The notes below the pieces were generated by a model. The model saw nothing but the letters and a program-made list of their open reading frames with translations. It was not told where the DNA came from and ran no database searches. From assembly GCA_048013815.1 (NCBI GenBank), contig CM106585.1, positions 13,826,001 to 13,890,000 of the forward strand: a stretch of DNA of 64,000 bases, in the 5' to 3' direction. The DNA comes from Setoptus koraiensis. Taxonomy: Eukaryota > Arthropoda. This document shows, piece after piece, positions 34,898 through 48,581 of this stretch. Position numbers and translations under genes: made by a program. Each line of letters opens with the position of its first letter. The first letter of the stretch is position 1.

Positions 34898-36821
34898 GCG
34901 AGCCGCGCCCGAGGCGGCCGTGACAAGTTTGTCACACGCACACAAACTGGCACCACTGGCACGTGATAAATTGCGCGCTCCCGTTGAGAGCGACCAGGCG
35001 CCAGGTCGCGGCAAAGTGCGACCGGTTGCTCGTGGTGCCCATTGTGCGCGCCGCGAGAACAATTGTGGCGACACTGTCGTCCGCGACACTGTTGGATTCT
35101 TTTCGAATTTCGCTGTCGAATTTGCCGTCGAATTTCGCTTTTCGAATTCGAAGCCTTAGGAGCGCTCGAAGCGCTCGCAGGATTCCGCGCTCGGAGGCAG
35201 TGGGCAGCCTCGAAGGAATCCCGCGACCGACGACGGCGCGCTCGAGCCAAAAAGATTATCCAGCGTCGCCCCTGGTGCCGCCGCACTTTGAATTTGTATC
35301 GGCCGATGATGATATAGTTATAGACGCGCAGCGACAGTGAGAGACGGCGAAATTCTTGCGCCTTCGAGGCGCCAACCCGGGGGGTGGCACTCCCATCGCG
35401 GCCGGCTGGCTGCCCCCTCTCGCGGCCAGGTGAGCGAGCCTGTTGGTGTGCGAGCGACGTGGAGCCGTGACCGGGCTGCCGCTGCAGTGTTGCAGTGGTC
35501 ACTTTGCAATCAGTGACTCAATGCAAATTGTGCACAGGTAAGCTGGCGCTAAAATAATGGCCATTAGCCATTGGCCAGTGTTTGTTGGCCGAGCGCTCAA
35601 ACGCTCAAATGCGCGAGCGCTCGAATGCTCGCACGCTCGAACTGGTGACCGTACCGCGAATCGGCGGCCACTAATCGCCCACCGGCCGCCCGTTCGCCGA
35701 CGGGCCGGCTCGCGGGATCGGGCCGCCCGCGCGGCGCTGTCCAGCGGACAGCGTCGCGATATCGCGCTGCTCCCATGTCAAGAGGCAAAATCAGGGCCGA
35801 AATGGAGCCAGTGGTCAGCGCTCAATTTGGCAGCCAAAGACGGCCAAAAGAGCAGCAGCTCGGGCATGGCGAGCACACATTATAATATATATATATTATA
35901 GCCTGCGCCGCATACTTGGCTGGCGCCTCGCACTGCCCCAGGTGACCGCACGGGGGCGCCACCCCTGGTTAGGCGGCCGCGTGATGATCCGTTTCGCTGG
36001 CTGGCTGGCCGGCCGGTGTCGATGAGATGACGAGCGCCACTTGTTGGCGGCGCCCGTCGCGAGTCGCTTGTGTCGCGGTGCGCGCTTGGGCGCAGCGACC
36101 GAGCGGCCGGCCGGGCCGCAGCGGCCAGTTCGTTTAGCGGCCGTAAAAAAGGCAGCGACACGCCAAAGGAACAGATAAGAGCGGACAGAGTTTGCTGAGC
36201 ATGTTAATTGCTTTTGGCGCTGCGGCCGGCGCTAATCAGACGCCATTATCTGTTTGTTTGTTTTTCGGGTCATCATCAGCTGGCCGGCGCAACGAGATGC
36301 GCCGACCATGATTAAGTGAGAGCGGCCATTAAGCCAATTGAGACTATTGGCAGGCCAGCAAGTGGCAAGTTGTTAATTGATGTTCACACACTCTCTCCGT
36401 CTCTCTCGCTCTCGCACAGTTCACCTGTCGTCTGACGCAGACGGTCAGCTGACGCAGACGGTCAGCGTTGTGTCAGTGTCGTGGCTCGCTATTATGACAC
36501 ACACCTGACTTTGACAATTCAACAGTTTGACAATTCGCGCCGCTCTGACAGTCCGCCGCCTGGCGAGTGTGAGAATGAGCTTTCGAGAAACTGTGTCAGC
36601 TGTGCAGTGTGCGCAAATGCCGTTGGACAACGATGTCAGTCAGATGATCTGACAATCGCCCGGCCCGATTGTCAAATCGCCCGGCCCGATTGTCAAGTCG
36701 CCCGGCACAGCTGTGACACTGCTCAAACAGCTGACAAATATGAATAATCATGCTGCATGTGTCAACTGTCGTCTGTCAAACCAAGCCGATCGGTCACTCG
36801 CGAGCGTTTTGTCGTTGTTGG

Positions 36822-36857
<36 letters not shown>

Positions 36858-37226
36858 TGTCGTTGTTGTCGCTGTCGTCGCTTCTATGGCTGCGAGCGAG
36901 CAGTCGCAGCAAACAAACAAACCGACTAACCAAACAAAACGCAGTTACGTAATTACAACTATCGCTGGCTCATGACACTGCTGACACAGCAACAGCTGAC
37001 CGCGGCCAGCCAACTGGCCAGTCAATTGACACACACACACACGCTCGGCGCAATTTGGCCCAAGCAGGCGCTTGCGCAAGCGTCGTTACGTAACAACAAC
37101 AACAACAACAACAAAGAAATCTTATCTTGTTTTGTCCTTCAGCCAAACGCCATCGCTGCTGTGATTATTGCAGTGAGAGGATCTAATTACATGACAGCGA
37201 ACATGAGAAGAGACACTCGACTGCCA

Positions 37227-37258
<32 letters not shown>

Positions 37259-38028
37259 GTTGTTATTGTTGCTGCTGTTGTCGCTGTTGTTGTTGTTGAT
37301 GTTGTTGCTGTCGTTGTTGCTGCCGCCGCCACAGACAAACTAACAACAGGCTGCTCGCATGAGACCAACGCATGACACAATGCACGCAAGTCACAATAGT
37401 CACATGCAATCGTTCTCAATTTCAATACTCAATTTGAGACGATTTGGCCGGACGGGGCCATGAGAACACACACACACACACAACAGGTGAGAAGAATATA
37501 GAAGCGGCCTATAATTGTTAGGGCCAACAAACTGTCAGTTTATTTCTCTCTCTCTCTCTCTCTCTCGGGCACCTTTGCCTATATGGCGCCCATTATATAA
37601 TGTGTATGCGACAACAGGTGCACCCAGCCGACTGTTGAGCGGACTTTCGAGCGGTCGCTTGCGAGTCGCAGCTTGCGACTCACAGCTTGCGACTCACAGC
37701 TTGCGAGTGGAGCCGGCAAACGACGATAATGTTACCTGAGATTTGTGTCGTCGTCGTTAATTTGGTTTAATATTTGGTGGTTTGCTAATGCGCGCAGCGA
37801 CTTGACAAAACTTGACAAAATTTGTTTTGTCTCTCTCTCTCTGAGCGGCCGGCACAAGCAAACAAATATACCGAATAACACACTGTGTTTATGTAACTAA
37901 TTGGCAGCAAACATACAATTAGCGCCGTCCGGCATCATTGTGAGAACACCGACCAGGCCGAAGGGTCTCCTCTAAGACCTTTTCAGCGCTGAATCTCGGG
38001 CTCATTTTGCACAGATTTCTGGCAAATT

Positions 38029-38074
38029 CCGGGCAAATCTCGGGCGAATCTCGGGCGAATCTCGGGCGAATCTA
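38029..38074. repeat. 11-bp tandem array (CGGGCGAATCT)
   Basis: Four units, the first with CGGGCAAATCT. Confidence 0.9.
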
Positions 38075-38361
38075 CGGCCATCAATCGACGCTGACAGGTT
38101 GCGTAGGTCTCATGTGTCGCACTCCAAAATCACATTAGCCTGCCGCCGAGACAGCTCGCACAAGCCAATAAATACAGTGAGCTTATGCACACAAGGTATA
38201 ATGGCCAGTCTCATGATGTGATGTAATGACATTTAGGCCATCCAGCCGGACATTGGGTCGGACGGGCGCTGCGTGTGTCGGCCCGTCCGCCTGTCTAATG
38301 TGCGCCAGTTAAATGATGTGCGACGCAATAATACCTGTCGTAGTAGTATGAGCTTACCTGG

Positions 38362-38411
38362 CGCACAGGTGAGCACAGGTGAGCACAGGTAGACACAGGT
38401 AAGCACAGGTA
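38362..38411. repeat. 10-bp CAGGTG-containing array
   Basis: Five units of the GCACAGGTGA type; two keep CAGGTG and the later ones drift to CAGGTA. The period is one helical turn. Confidence 0.9.
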
Positions 38412-39160
38412 GTAGGCCACTTGTAAGTGGCAGCAAATTACCTGTGTGTTCTCTAATACTATTAGAGATAGTGTGTGTGTGTGTGTTGCACTTGTTGCTG
38501 TTGTTGTTGTTGTTGTTGTTGTTGTCTAATGTGTATGACGCAATAATAATTAACAACAACTAGCAGCAACAATTAGCAACGCCAGTAGCAGCGACCAGTT
38601 AGGCTAGTTAAATGGGTGCCAATTAAGCTCTGCACCTCGCTGCAAATGTGACTGTTGTTAATTGTTGCCCTTGTGCTTGTTCACTATATTTAGTATAACT
38701 GACTAAATATAAATGCATACACTTGCTCAGCTGACTTGGGCGCCAATGGTCGCCGGCAACGACAATTTGACTGGTCCACTGACATCTAATGTGAGCTATT
38801 ATGGTCACAAAAGCGGATGCACTCTCCAGACGCAAGCCATTACGCAAGCATGATGATACATTGCGTAATGTGTGTTGTATATCATGCATACGTGTATCAC
38901 TACTATTGTCAGAGACTGCGCACTGTTACAGACAACAACAACTCGATGATTGCATCATCACAATAGCTGCACTCGGCTCCTCACCTGTGCGCAGAGCGAC
39001 AGTTTGACTTGTAGTTTGACAACGACAGCGCATTACATACATTGGTAATATTGTATGATGATTGACCAGTGCCAGTATCTATCGAACTCGAACTCGAACT
39101 AGAACCGATCGAATTGGCTGCATCCGATCATATGATTGTCAGTGTTGTCAGCGGCAACCG

Positions 39161-39213
39161 ACACCGGTGAGCACAGGTGAGCACAGGTGAGCGCAGGTGA
39201 GCGCAGGTGAGCC
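39161..39213. repeat. 10-bp CAGGTG-containing array, second locus
   Basis: Five units, GCACAGGTGA then GCGCAGGTGA, the same unit as the array 0.8 kb upstream and in the same orientation. Confidence 0.92.
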
Positions 39214-40097
39214 AGGCCAGGCTGCTGACAACAGCAAGCGCAGGGGCACCCAAGTGTACGACGCAAACATGTTGTTACGCAACTGCTCGTTTATAGACTT
39301 TGTGTTTGTTTGTGCTGTTTGTGTCCACTTGTTATCGTAACACACACACTTGTTGTTGTTGCGCAAGACGCAAGACACACAAGTCAGTAAACAAACGCCA
39401 CTGGTCAGCGACGGCCGCAACGACGCCGACGACGCCGACGACGACGTCGGCGCCAAGCCAATCGTGACGCCGACGACAGCCATTACGACCATTCGCTTGG
39501 CGCCACGACACGCCCCAGCAGCGGGGCTATTTGTAGCCGCTGCTCACTTACCTATTAGTTGTATGTTGTTTGTATGGGCTCACCTGTGCTATTTGTTTTG
39601 CGCTCACCTGTGCTGTGTGTTGTTGTTGTTGTTGTTGTTGCTGCTGCTGCAGCTCTCAGTGTGTGAGTGCATTACAAATTGTCTAGTTGGTTGGCTGGTC
39701 GCGGCCATTCAAGCCGATGATTAATTTCATCATGCTATTCATTATATAAACGGGCATCTCTCAATCACTTATCGCGCAACAACGGCCAGCAACAACAAGC
39801 AACAACAGCCAACAACAAGCAACAGCATGCCTGTTGTCGTATTATTAGCCAGCGTTTTGACAACAACCGTGCGCATACATTACGCCGGCCGCATTCCCCC
39901 GACGCGCTGCTGGCCGGGCCGGGCCGGGCCGGTCCGGTCTGGCGCTGTTTGGGTCGCTCTGGATGGGGCCATCACGACGGTCGCCGCTGCTCGCCGGCGA
40001 CTCGGCGACGCTCTCGCAAACAGCCGACAAACTGGAGCAAACGAGCATGCGAGCACTGATGGGTGCTCGAGTTGTGGCGTCTCGTTAGTGTCAGCGG

Positions 40098-40222
40098 TCG
40101 TCTGTTGCTGTCGCTGTTGTTGTTGTTGCTGTTGTTGCTGTCGCTGTTGTTGTTGCTGTCGCTGTTGTTGTTGTTGTTGTTGCTGTCGCTGTTGTTGCTG
40201 TTGCTGCTGTTGTTGTCGTTGG
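40098..40222. repeat. GTTGCTGTC triplet array
   Basis: 125 bp of GTT, GCT and GTC triplets. The facing CAA/CAG array begins 76 bp downstream. Confidence 0.9.
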
Positions 40223-40297
40223 CAACAAATGATGGATGGACGCACAACAACCAGCCAGCCGAGAGTATCAATCGCTGTCAATTGGAACCCGTCACTA

Positions 40298-40392
40298 CGA
40301 CAACATCAGCAACAACAACAGCGGCAACAACAACAACGCCAACAACAACAGCGCCAACAATATCAACGACAGCGGCAACAACAACAACATTG
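40298..40392. repeat. CAACAACAG/CGG triplet array
   Basis: About 95 bp of CAA, CAG and CGG triplets, complementary in type to 40098-40222. Confidence 0.9.
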
Positions 40393-41125
40393 TCTGCTGA
40401 TGGCTCCATCACGGGCGTCAGCTGACGCGAAACTTTAATTGAGCTGTGGCTCATCTCCACCTGGGCTCGCTGCAAGTTGCGCCGTCGGCTGCCGCGCTGG
40501 CCAACGGTGCAATTTGCACCTGATTCAAGCGCCAGATAACTGGCTCGACGGCCAGATAAACAGCAGATAATCTGCCAAACAATCTGCCAAATAATGTTGC
40601 CAAATATGGCCAGCCAACACAACGGGCAAACGGTGTCATTGATGGGCGACGACACGAACAAGCGCCGAAAAGAAGACACTTGTCAGCAGCAGCAGCAGTG
40701 GTGCAGTCACATTCACCTGTTAAAATTGCGCAAACTTTGCACCATTTTACAGGTGTCTCGTCGACTTGTTTGCTTGCTTTGGTCTGAGCTGAGCTGACAA
40801 TTGTGAGTGCCAGCCGGCCAGCCAACGAGTGAGAGATAATCATTAGCGCCAGATAATATATAATGGTGGTGACATAATTTGAGCCATGCTCAAAGTGACG
40901 CCATCAAAACGCCAAGTGAACGCTAATTTTCAGATGGAGCCAGATAATTGATATAGCGACGTGAATACTAAACGGTGAATAGCAAATGCACTAAGTGGAC
41001 CGATAGTGAATAGCATTATTATCATAATGGACACTGGCAGAGAGAAAGCTATTAAATTTATTTTTTATTCCATGCCACCATAATGTGTCAATAAGTGCAC
41101 GCCGTGCCCGCGCCTGATCGGCTCA

Positions 41126-41170
41126 CTCACCTGAGCTCACCTGAGCTCGCCTGAGCTCGCCTCGCTCACC
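41126..41170. repeat. 10-bp TCACCTGAGC array
   Basis: About four units of CTGAGCTCAC type, some with CTCGC. The E-box core CACCTG lies opposite in orientation to the arrays at 38362 and 39161. Confidence 0.88.
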
Positions 41171-41921
41171 TGTCTTACCTGCGTGTCCCGTGCAAGTGCA
41201 AGTTGGTACTGACATTAATTCAATTTATAAATTATAATTAATTCGCCTATTCTAATGAATAAGCTGATCAACGTTGCACTTGCAATATTGAGTGAGACGT
41301 TGAATAATCGGCACTTGTTTTGGGCGCCTTTGGCTGCTTTTGGCGTCCACAACAAGATCATTTGCGCAGCCTCATTGCAGGCTGATGATGGCCTGTCAAA
41401 CAAGATGAACCAAACAGCTGTGACATCAGCTGGTCAACTGTCATACCTGTTTGGTGTGTGTGTCAACTTGATACTCTCACAAGTTGTGTGAGTCACAAGT
41501 TGTCAAGTTGACAGCAGCAACTAGAGCCACTCTAATCATTAGAGTGTAATGGCCAATGCACAAGTCGCATCATATGGCCAGGCCAGGCCAGGCCAGCAGC
41601 GTGACTTAATCGACGTACTCAAATTGACAATTGCAATTAAAATCGCTGACAGCCAATCAATTCTTCAGCAGGCAACCATCACCCGATCAGCTGACTGGTC
41701 GGGGTGCCGGGTACCAGTGAGCGGCTGATTTGGCTGATTGACCAGTGAGCGGCTGATTGGGCTGATTGACCAAGTGACAGCCAGTGGAGTGATGCAATTG
41801 CAAATTTGATTGTGCCCGTGTGTTGAGCTGATAACGATCACGAATGTCAGATGACATGACACGACAAGCCAACATAGTGCGCATTGGCCTTCGCCAATTC
41901 ATTACCCTGTTGCCCATTAAA

Positions 41922-42041
41922 TATCATTATATATATCATTATGTATTGCACTATATATTGCATTATATATCGCATTATATATCGCATTATATGTTGCATT
42001 ATATGTTGCATTATATGTTGCATTATATACTGCATTATATA
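41922..42041. repeat. 12-bp AT-rich tandem array (TGCATTATATGT)
   Basis: About nine units with CGCATTATATAT and TGCACTATATAT variants. Confidence 0.92.
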
Positions 42042-43020
42042 GACTGCTACGGTATCATGTCAGACCAGAGTATTATATAATACTGTGGTATAATATAATT
42101 GTACAGTATACAGTAGACTGTCGCAATAGTGTCACCTGTTGTTGTTTGCAAACACACCAGACAGCTGTTTGCGACAGGTTGCGTTGGCAGTGTCAACTTG
42201 ACAGGTTATGTCGAATTGTGTGTGTGTCAAGTAGCCAGTGACAAGTGTGTGTGTGTGTGTGTGTCGTTGTTTGTTGGTCGCACAACAACAACGACGTGCC
42301 CTATATCGCACAAGACACACGGCATTATGATAATTTGTTGTCACACACACTTACGCAATATGTTGGCTAATACGCTGGATAATAGGTTGCGTAATGGGTG
42401 CAGCAGGGGCACGTCAGCTGACCAATGTTTGTTTTATGAATGAAATTAGCGCCCACTATTGACAGATGACAGCGACACACAACATGACAGCAGCACCACA
42501 CTTACAAATTGTAACTTACGACTAACGACATGGTGTGGCCTAGTGTTGAGTAGCGAAACTAAAAAGAGCACTCACCACTCATAAGCTCGTGTGCCAATGT
42601 TTGCCAAACTCATTAACTCACACAACAACCGTACAAACAAACAAACAAACAACCGGCCAAACAAACAAGCAACTGCCATTGCTCACCAGGTGAGCCCAGC
42701 TCCGTTTGCCAGGCCCACGCTTGCCGGCCCAGCAAACACGCCGGTGCGACGGCAGCAAAAATAACAAAGTGCAAACACGGGCCTCCAGTGGCCAGTCAAT
42801 TGGATCGGTGTTTGACAGTTTGTTTGTTTAGTTGTTGGCGTCCATGGACCGCACTGACCGCCACCGACCGGCAGCGCCGCTAAACGGGCACCTGTGCAAC
42901 TGGGCCGGGCACCATCGCAGCCATCATGACAGTGCGCGCAACCAATCAGCGGCCAACAGTAACCGCTGGCTTTATAAAAACTGGCTGCAAAAACTGAGCA
43001 GTTACCCGACCGGCACAGTT

Positions 43021-43078
43021 TGCGGGCACAGTTCGCACAGGGCGCAGTTTGCGGGCACAGTTCGCACAGGGCGCAGTG
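43021..43078. repeat. 29-bp tandem duplication
   Basis: TGCGGGCACAGTTCGCACAG plus GGCGCAGTT occurs twice without a spacer. Confidence 0.88.
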
Positions 43079-45848
43079 CGCAAGTCGCGGGGATATGCAA
43101 ATGCGAGTTGCGCTGACACAACAGCCGCATTAGCGGCATTAGCGCCAGGTAAACACAATTGCTCTGTGTTCCGCTGACAATTGTCAATTGTCAAACGCGG
43201 CGATCGGCCGGTGGCAATCGACTGACAGCTGATTGTCACCCAAAAGCGTTGCGGCTCGCCAGTTGTGACAGCACGCGCAAACACGCGCACCGGCCCACGG
43301 CGCACAATGAGGGGGCGCGAATTGGCGCCTGGCGTCGCATTAATTAGAGCTGTCACGACGGACAACGGACGGCCCGTCACAAGCCAACAGGCGCCGCTGC
43401 GGCAAACAGGTGAACCGCCGCCGCCGCTGATACCTGTTGTTTGTTTTCGCGGCCACACCCGGCCGGCGTGATTTGATTGTTGGTGGCGGCGTGCAAACGC
43501 GGCCGGCGTCGCACCGATAAACGGATAAACAATTTTGAATGAATGAGCGCGCCGCATTATATCGGTGTTGGCCGGAATGGAATGCGCCATACAATTCGAT
43601 TGGAATGGAATGGCTCGTCGATCGGTTTGGCCGGTCGGCACGGCACGACCGCGGGCGCCCGCTGTGGTTGCCGTGCAGCCGACGACAGGCTGGCGACGGG
43701 CCGACATCCGGCGGCCGCGAGCGCAGCGCACTCAAGCGGCTGGCGTCGTTCATTAGCGTGCCGCGCTCGAGTCATTAATCAATGGTATTCACTTGTGTCT
43801 GCACTTGTTTATATTGGCAACTTGCAAATCGCACTGGCTTACGTAACAACCAGCTCTGGCTCACGTAACAACGAGCGCTGGCTTACGTAACAACGAGCGC
43901 GCTGCCAGTGCTGGCTTTTTTGGCCGCCGGCCGGGGCCCCGCACTTGGCCGACCGGCTGCCGGCGCAGAAGCGGCCGCGATTGATTGAATCGACTACCGC
44001 CAATGAGCGCCGGCGCGGCGCGGGCAACACGCACGAGTGGGCCCGCTCACAGTTGGGGCCCGTGAGCCGCCGCGGCCGGCGAGCAAATTGGGGCGCGCAT
44101 AGATCATGTGCCTTTTTTATGCGCGTTTTATGCGCGTTTTGTACGCGTTTTATACGCGTTTGTTTGCTCTGTTTGTGTTTCCATTTGTAGTTGCGGCACA
44201 GTTGCGCGGATTACAAATTGGGCCGCCGCCACTGCACATTACGTAATATATGCCGTTACACAGCGCTCACATTCACGGATGCTGGCGGGCAATATTGTTT
44301 GCACAATGTTGCACTTGTGGCCCGCTGCGAGCCGCTTTTTTGACATTTGTTTGTATCGTGTTTGCATCGCGTTTGTATCGTGTTTGTATCGCGTTTGTAT
44401 CGCGTTCGCGGCGCGTTCGTGGCGCGTTTTTGTCGCGCGTTGTTACGCAATGTTGTCGCGCGGCACTTGTCGCTGTCGTGTTGTTGTCGGCGGCGCTCGC
44501 GTTTCACTGCAACTGATTGAGCTCTGCCAAAAAGCAAACAACTCGCTCACTAATGATCCTCGCGGCGGCCCCCGCGCCGCACACCCGCGCCCGGCCCGAT
44601 CAAGCGCCCCGATCGCCGGTGTGTGTGTGTGCGTGCAACTGGGCTGCGCAACTGGGTGTGTGCGGCGCACAGTTTGCGCCATTACGTAACCGTTGTGTCG
44701 GTTGCAACTGGCAGCATTGATACGACAACAATTGCCAGTGAACCGGCGGTTGAGTTGTTAGCCGCGACTAGTCAAGTGTGAACAGCGCGAGCGCTGCGTG
44801 CCTCGAATCAATCAACTGGCGGCCGCCAGCGCCACTGGCGCCCCTGGTGGCCGTTATGTAACTGGCGCAATTAGGCTAAAAGTTGCGCGGCCCGAGCTCG
44901 GCCACTGCCCGCTACAGGCAAACGCAACGTCTCGGTAGGCCGCCACTCGATCTGGCGGTCAGATGCCGGATCGGCCCGATCGAGCGGCGGCATCGCTAGG
45001 TGCACCGCTAGGCGCCCGGCGACCAATCTGAGCCCTCGCCGGCACGCCGGCCACGGCTCAACCGGACCAGCGGCGGCCGACGGGACCGACCAGTGAGCGG
45101 CGGCCGACGAGACCGACCAGTGAGCGGCGGCCGCCAGGACCGACCAGCGAGAGGCGCCCACGCCGGCACCCACAAGCGGAGCGTGAAAATTGATTGGCGC
45201 CGCTCGGAGCGCATGCGGCGCGGCCGCCCGACAGCGCGAGGGAGTCAAGATGTTGCACTGGTTTTGAATTACTGCTGCTGGCCGGTCCGCGCCGGGCCGG
45301 CCCAAGCGAATCACTGTGCCATGTCGGGTCGTGGCGCCACTCGAGCCGCCTGGTCGCGCCGCAATCGGCGCAACGGCCAACAAATATGCTTGTGGCCACT
45401 CTTGTGACGCTCAGCCAGTGGCGCCCATTAATCATAATCCGGCCGCTGGAGCCCAGTGGCCGGCACCCAAGTGCCAGCCGCACAATGTCGCCACTTTGGC
45501 GCTGCTCCCAATTGATGTGTAAATATTGCTCGTTGTTGTGGTTGCCGTTGTTGTGGTTGCCGTTGTTGTGGTTGTGGTTGTTGTTGTTGTTGTTGTGGTT
45601 GTTGTTGTGGTTGTGGTTGTTGTTGTTGTCGCTGTCGCTGTTGCCGTCGCCGTTGTCGCTGTTGTTGCTGTCGCTGCTGACCGCAACAACAATATTTTTG
45701 CGCGACTCGCAACTATGCTGGTCGCCACTCACTCATTGACCCCTAATTAAAAGGCCATTCTTTTATATTCGTCGTGCATCCCGTCGCACGGTTGCGGGCC
45801 GCACCGACGCCAGCGCCACGCCGCGCCCGGCTCGCGAAGCTTGCCGCG

Positions 45849-45884
45849 CCGGTCGCCGCGGGGGCGTGCCCCCGACGCGACCGG
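45849..45884. repeat. GC-rich foldback, 17-bp arms
   Basis: The arms match at 15 of 17 positions around a 2-nt centre. A second, AT-rich foldback (ATCTCAA and TTGAGAT arms, 45887-45909) follows at once. Confidence 0.88.
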
Positions 45885-47280
45885 TTATCTCAATGAATTT
45901 CGTTGAGATGGCCCCCGAACGATAACATGGCAATGCTAATATGACACAGATAACACAACAAACGTTGCTGGTGAGCTCACGCGGCTCACGCGGATCAAGC
46001 GGCTCAAGCGGCCCATGCGGCCCATGCGGATCATACGGATCGGGCGGCCCGCACGGCTGACGCGGCTCGGACGATGCGCGTTCGCACGATGGGAGCCCCA
46101 GCGGCGCGGCGCGGCGCGACTCGACTCCGACAGCGAGCGCCGCTGCGATTCGCGCCGGGCACGCGTTGCCTTGGTCACGGTTGCATGCGCGCCGTGACGA
46201 CCCTTCCGTTTGTTGGCCCGATCGCCACTGTCCGGTCGGGTTCAGTTGGTTTAAAATGCGCCATTAATGCCCAGCAAACTGTCGCCCGCGCGCGCTATCT
46301 GTGAATATCTGTGTGCGTGTGCCGAGTCTATTTGCACAGTCTCTTGATTTCTGGGAGCCTCAGCGCGGGCCTCTCAAGCGTCTGAAACGGTTTTGAATAC
46401 ATGCGACAGTCCGCGCAAATTGCTGCTGCGGCCACCGATTGGCCGCGAATTGTGAACGCGCAACGGTCAGCACTGGTCACTTTTGGTGGGCGCTGTGCCA
46501 CGGATTGTGTTGCGTTGTTGTCGGCCAGTTTGGCCGCCAGGGCGCCCGATGAGCTCAAACAGAGATATAAACTGTCCGCTGGCCACGCTGACAGTGGCCA
46601 CTGTCAATGTTGGCTGGCCGCATCTCTCAGCGACAGCGGGGCCCAGATTTGAGCCACTCGTGGCCTCAAGTGAGAGCTTAAACGGCCAATTTTGGCACAC
46701 TGACCCAGCAGTGAGCCAGTGGCGCCCGACGGACACGCCGGCCGCTAATAAACATTGGCGATTGGTGCTCGTTTTTGGGCAGTTGTCATCGTGTCTGGGA
46801 ATTGGCGTCGTGTTTGGGCGAATTGTCGTTGCCTAGTTGTGTCGGGCCCAGCGAGCGTTGCGCCCGTCGCGCTGCCCAATATTTATTTTGTGTGTAAATT
46901 TGAATTTGATTGCGTCATTACGATCGGCGTGTTTATATTGCGCGTTATGTGATTGCTTCCCATAACGGAACACGACGACGACGACGACAATTGCGCAATG
47001 TCGACAACAATTGCGCAATGCCCACGACACCGGTCGCGCCATCGCCAGGCAACTGGCCTAAAACAAGAGCACGTTCACAGGAATTATGCAATCAACGAGA
47101 GCGCCGCTAATCAAACAGCCACGACCGTGCGCTAATTTAACGCTCATTATCTGCATGTTTGATCTAGTTTGCCCGTTGCGCTGACCGGCCCATGTGACAT
47201 GTCCGGCGCGGCTTGCGATATCAATTATTATTGCATCACGGCGACGTCCATTCGCGTCGCCGTTGTCGCCGTTGTCGCCG

Positions 47281-47312
<32 letters not shown>

Positions 47313-48539
47313 GCCGTTGATTCAGCACGAGCGGCCAAATTAACGGCCAGAGAAGTTCGCCAGACAAGTTCACACGGCTTCGCATGGCTGCAAATTGGCC
47401 CGACTCGCCGACGACCACCGCCAGGCGCCCGCTGACCCAATTGATCTGATTTCAGCTTAAGCCCGCTGCCGCCACATGACATTTGGGCCCAACGTGCGCC
47501 TGTCGGTGCAATTTTAAAGCTCGAAACTCGGCTAACAAGCGAGATGCAGATTGAGTCGCCGGCCACCTAATGATCGCTGCTAATGGTCTGTTCGGGCGCT
47601 CACCGGCGCCCACTTTGGCCCATTTTATCCGCTCGGTGCACCGGTCGCACCGGTGATATCGCTTATATATATCAAGTTATATATCAAGTTATATATCAAG
47701 TGGCACTAGCGGCACAAAAGTAACTGTGCCAAAATGCACGACTATAGGTCGCCCGCGATCAGCTGCGCTCGTTGGCGTGGCCTCACTTGGCCGGCGAGTC
47801 GCTCGGTGTCACGGGCGAAATGGCGCAGCTCTATGGCGAGCCAGCCGTGCTCGTCATAGAGCAGCGCCATGGAGCCAGCCGAGCTGATTGTGCGGCCGGC
47901 GGCCAGACCGCCGCTCGACCGCCGCCGTCCCGACAGCCGGCAGCGGCGGCGGCCACTGTCGGCGGCCGCTGGCTCGGTCGCGCCAGCGGTAAGTGGCAGC
48001 GGCCCAAAACGGAAGTGCGCAACTTGAAATGATGAATAACAGTAAATCAGTATGCGCGCACGCCGGCCAACAATCGCGCGTCATTAGTATTCATGTGTGC
48101 GCCAAAACAACGACAACCGCGCAAGGCCCGCAACGGGTCCCGCCGGCTGGTGCCGGCGCACCGCGAGCACACCGGCGCTAGTGTCACCGTCGGTCGGTCG
48201 GCCGGCCCGTCAATTTGCAAATGACTCTCTCTGGCTCTGGCCCGGCCGCCGCCTGGCGAGACTCCGCCTGCGTCATGGTCGCTCGCGGCGACGCGCCGTG
48301 TCGCTAGGTCCGGATATATCCGGATGTATGTATATTGTTTCGCGGCGGGCTCGCGCAATGCACAGCGGGCCCTGAGCGGCGGGCGCCGGCCAGGTCACGT
48401 TTGTTTGTTTGTTTTTTTTTTGCGCACGACGCCAACAAACGTCTCTATTATCCGGTGATCCGGTGATTATGTCATACTGAGCCGACTGGCCGCCGGTCAT
48501 ATTCATAACGAGTCGGTTGGCGCACGTTGCCACTGGTCG

Positions 48540-48581
48540 ATACAGCTCTGTCCGGAGTGCGGAGTGCGGACAGAGCTGTAT
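48540..48581. repeat. Foldback with 15-bp perfect arms
   Basis: ATACAGCTCTGTCCG and its exact reverse complement, with a 12-nt loop that is a GAGTGCG duplication. Confidence 0.93.

Larger units (their letters stand above)
28953..36000. other. bi: Gene desert, part 1: Tbx2/3 3' flank
   Basis: The Tbx2/3 3' UTR probably ends near 29407-29412. The rest has no credible gene. It contains a GTC/GTT run (29248-29282), a 9-bp GAAGAACCG array, CTGCCCACT and CTGTCCGGC arrays, a region of GAAGCCCGA units at about 34338-34410, a 34-bp minisatellite, a foldback at 33962-33988, and an AT palindrome at about 35880-35902. A 338-codon minus-strand frame at 30027-31043 is largely translated repeats. Confidence 0.6.
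36001..43000. other. Gene desert, part 2
   Basis: No credible gene. It holds a GTC/GTT array near 36818-36880, GTT tracts near 37227-37320, a CT run (37546-37566), an 11-bp CGGGCGAATCT array, two 10-bp GCACAGGTGA arrays, opposed GTT and CAA arrays (40098-40222 and 40298-40392), a CTGAGCTCAC array, a 12-bp AT-rich array and (CAAA)n near 42640. Single TTACGTAA sites lie near 36943 and 37085. Confidence 0.6.

Noticed and set aside
48540-48581. Foldbacks as microRNA precursors
   Set aside because: Stems of 10 to 18 bp are too short for a typical animal pre-miRNA, and I saw none of the conserved miRNA sequences I looked for.
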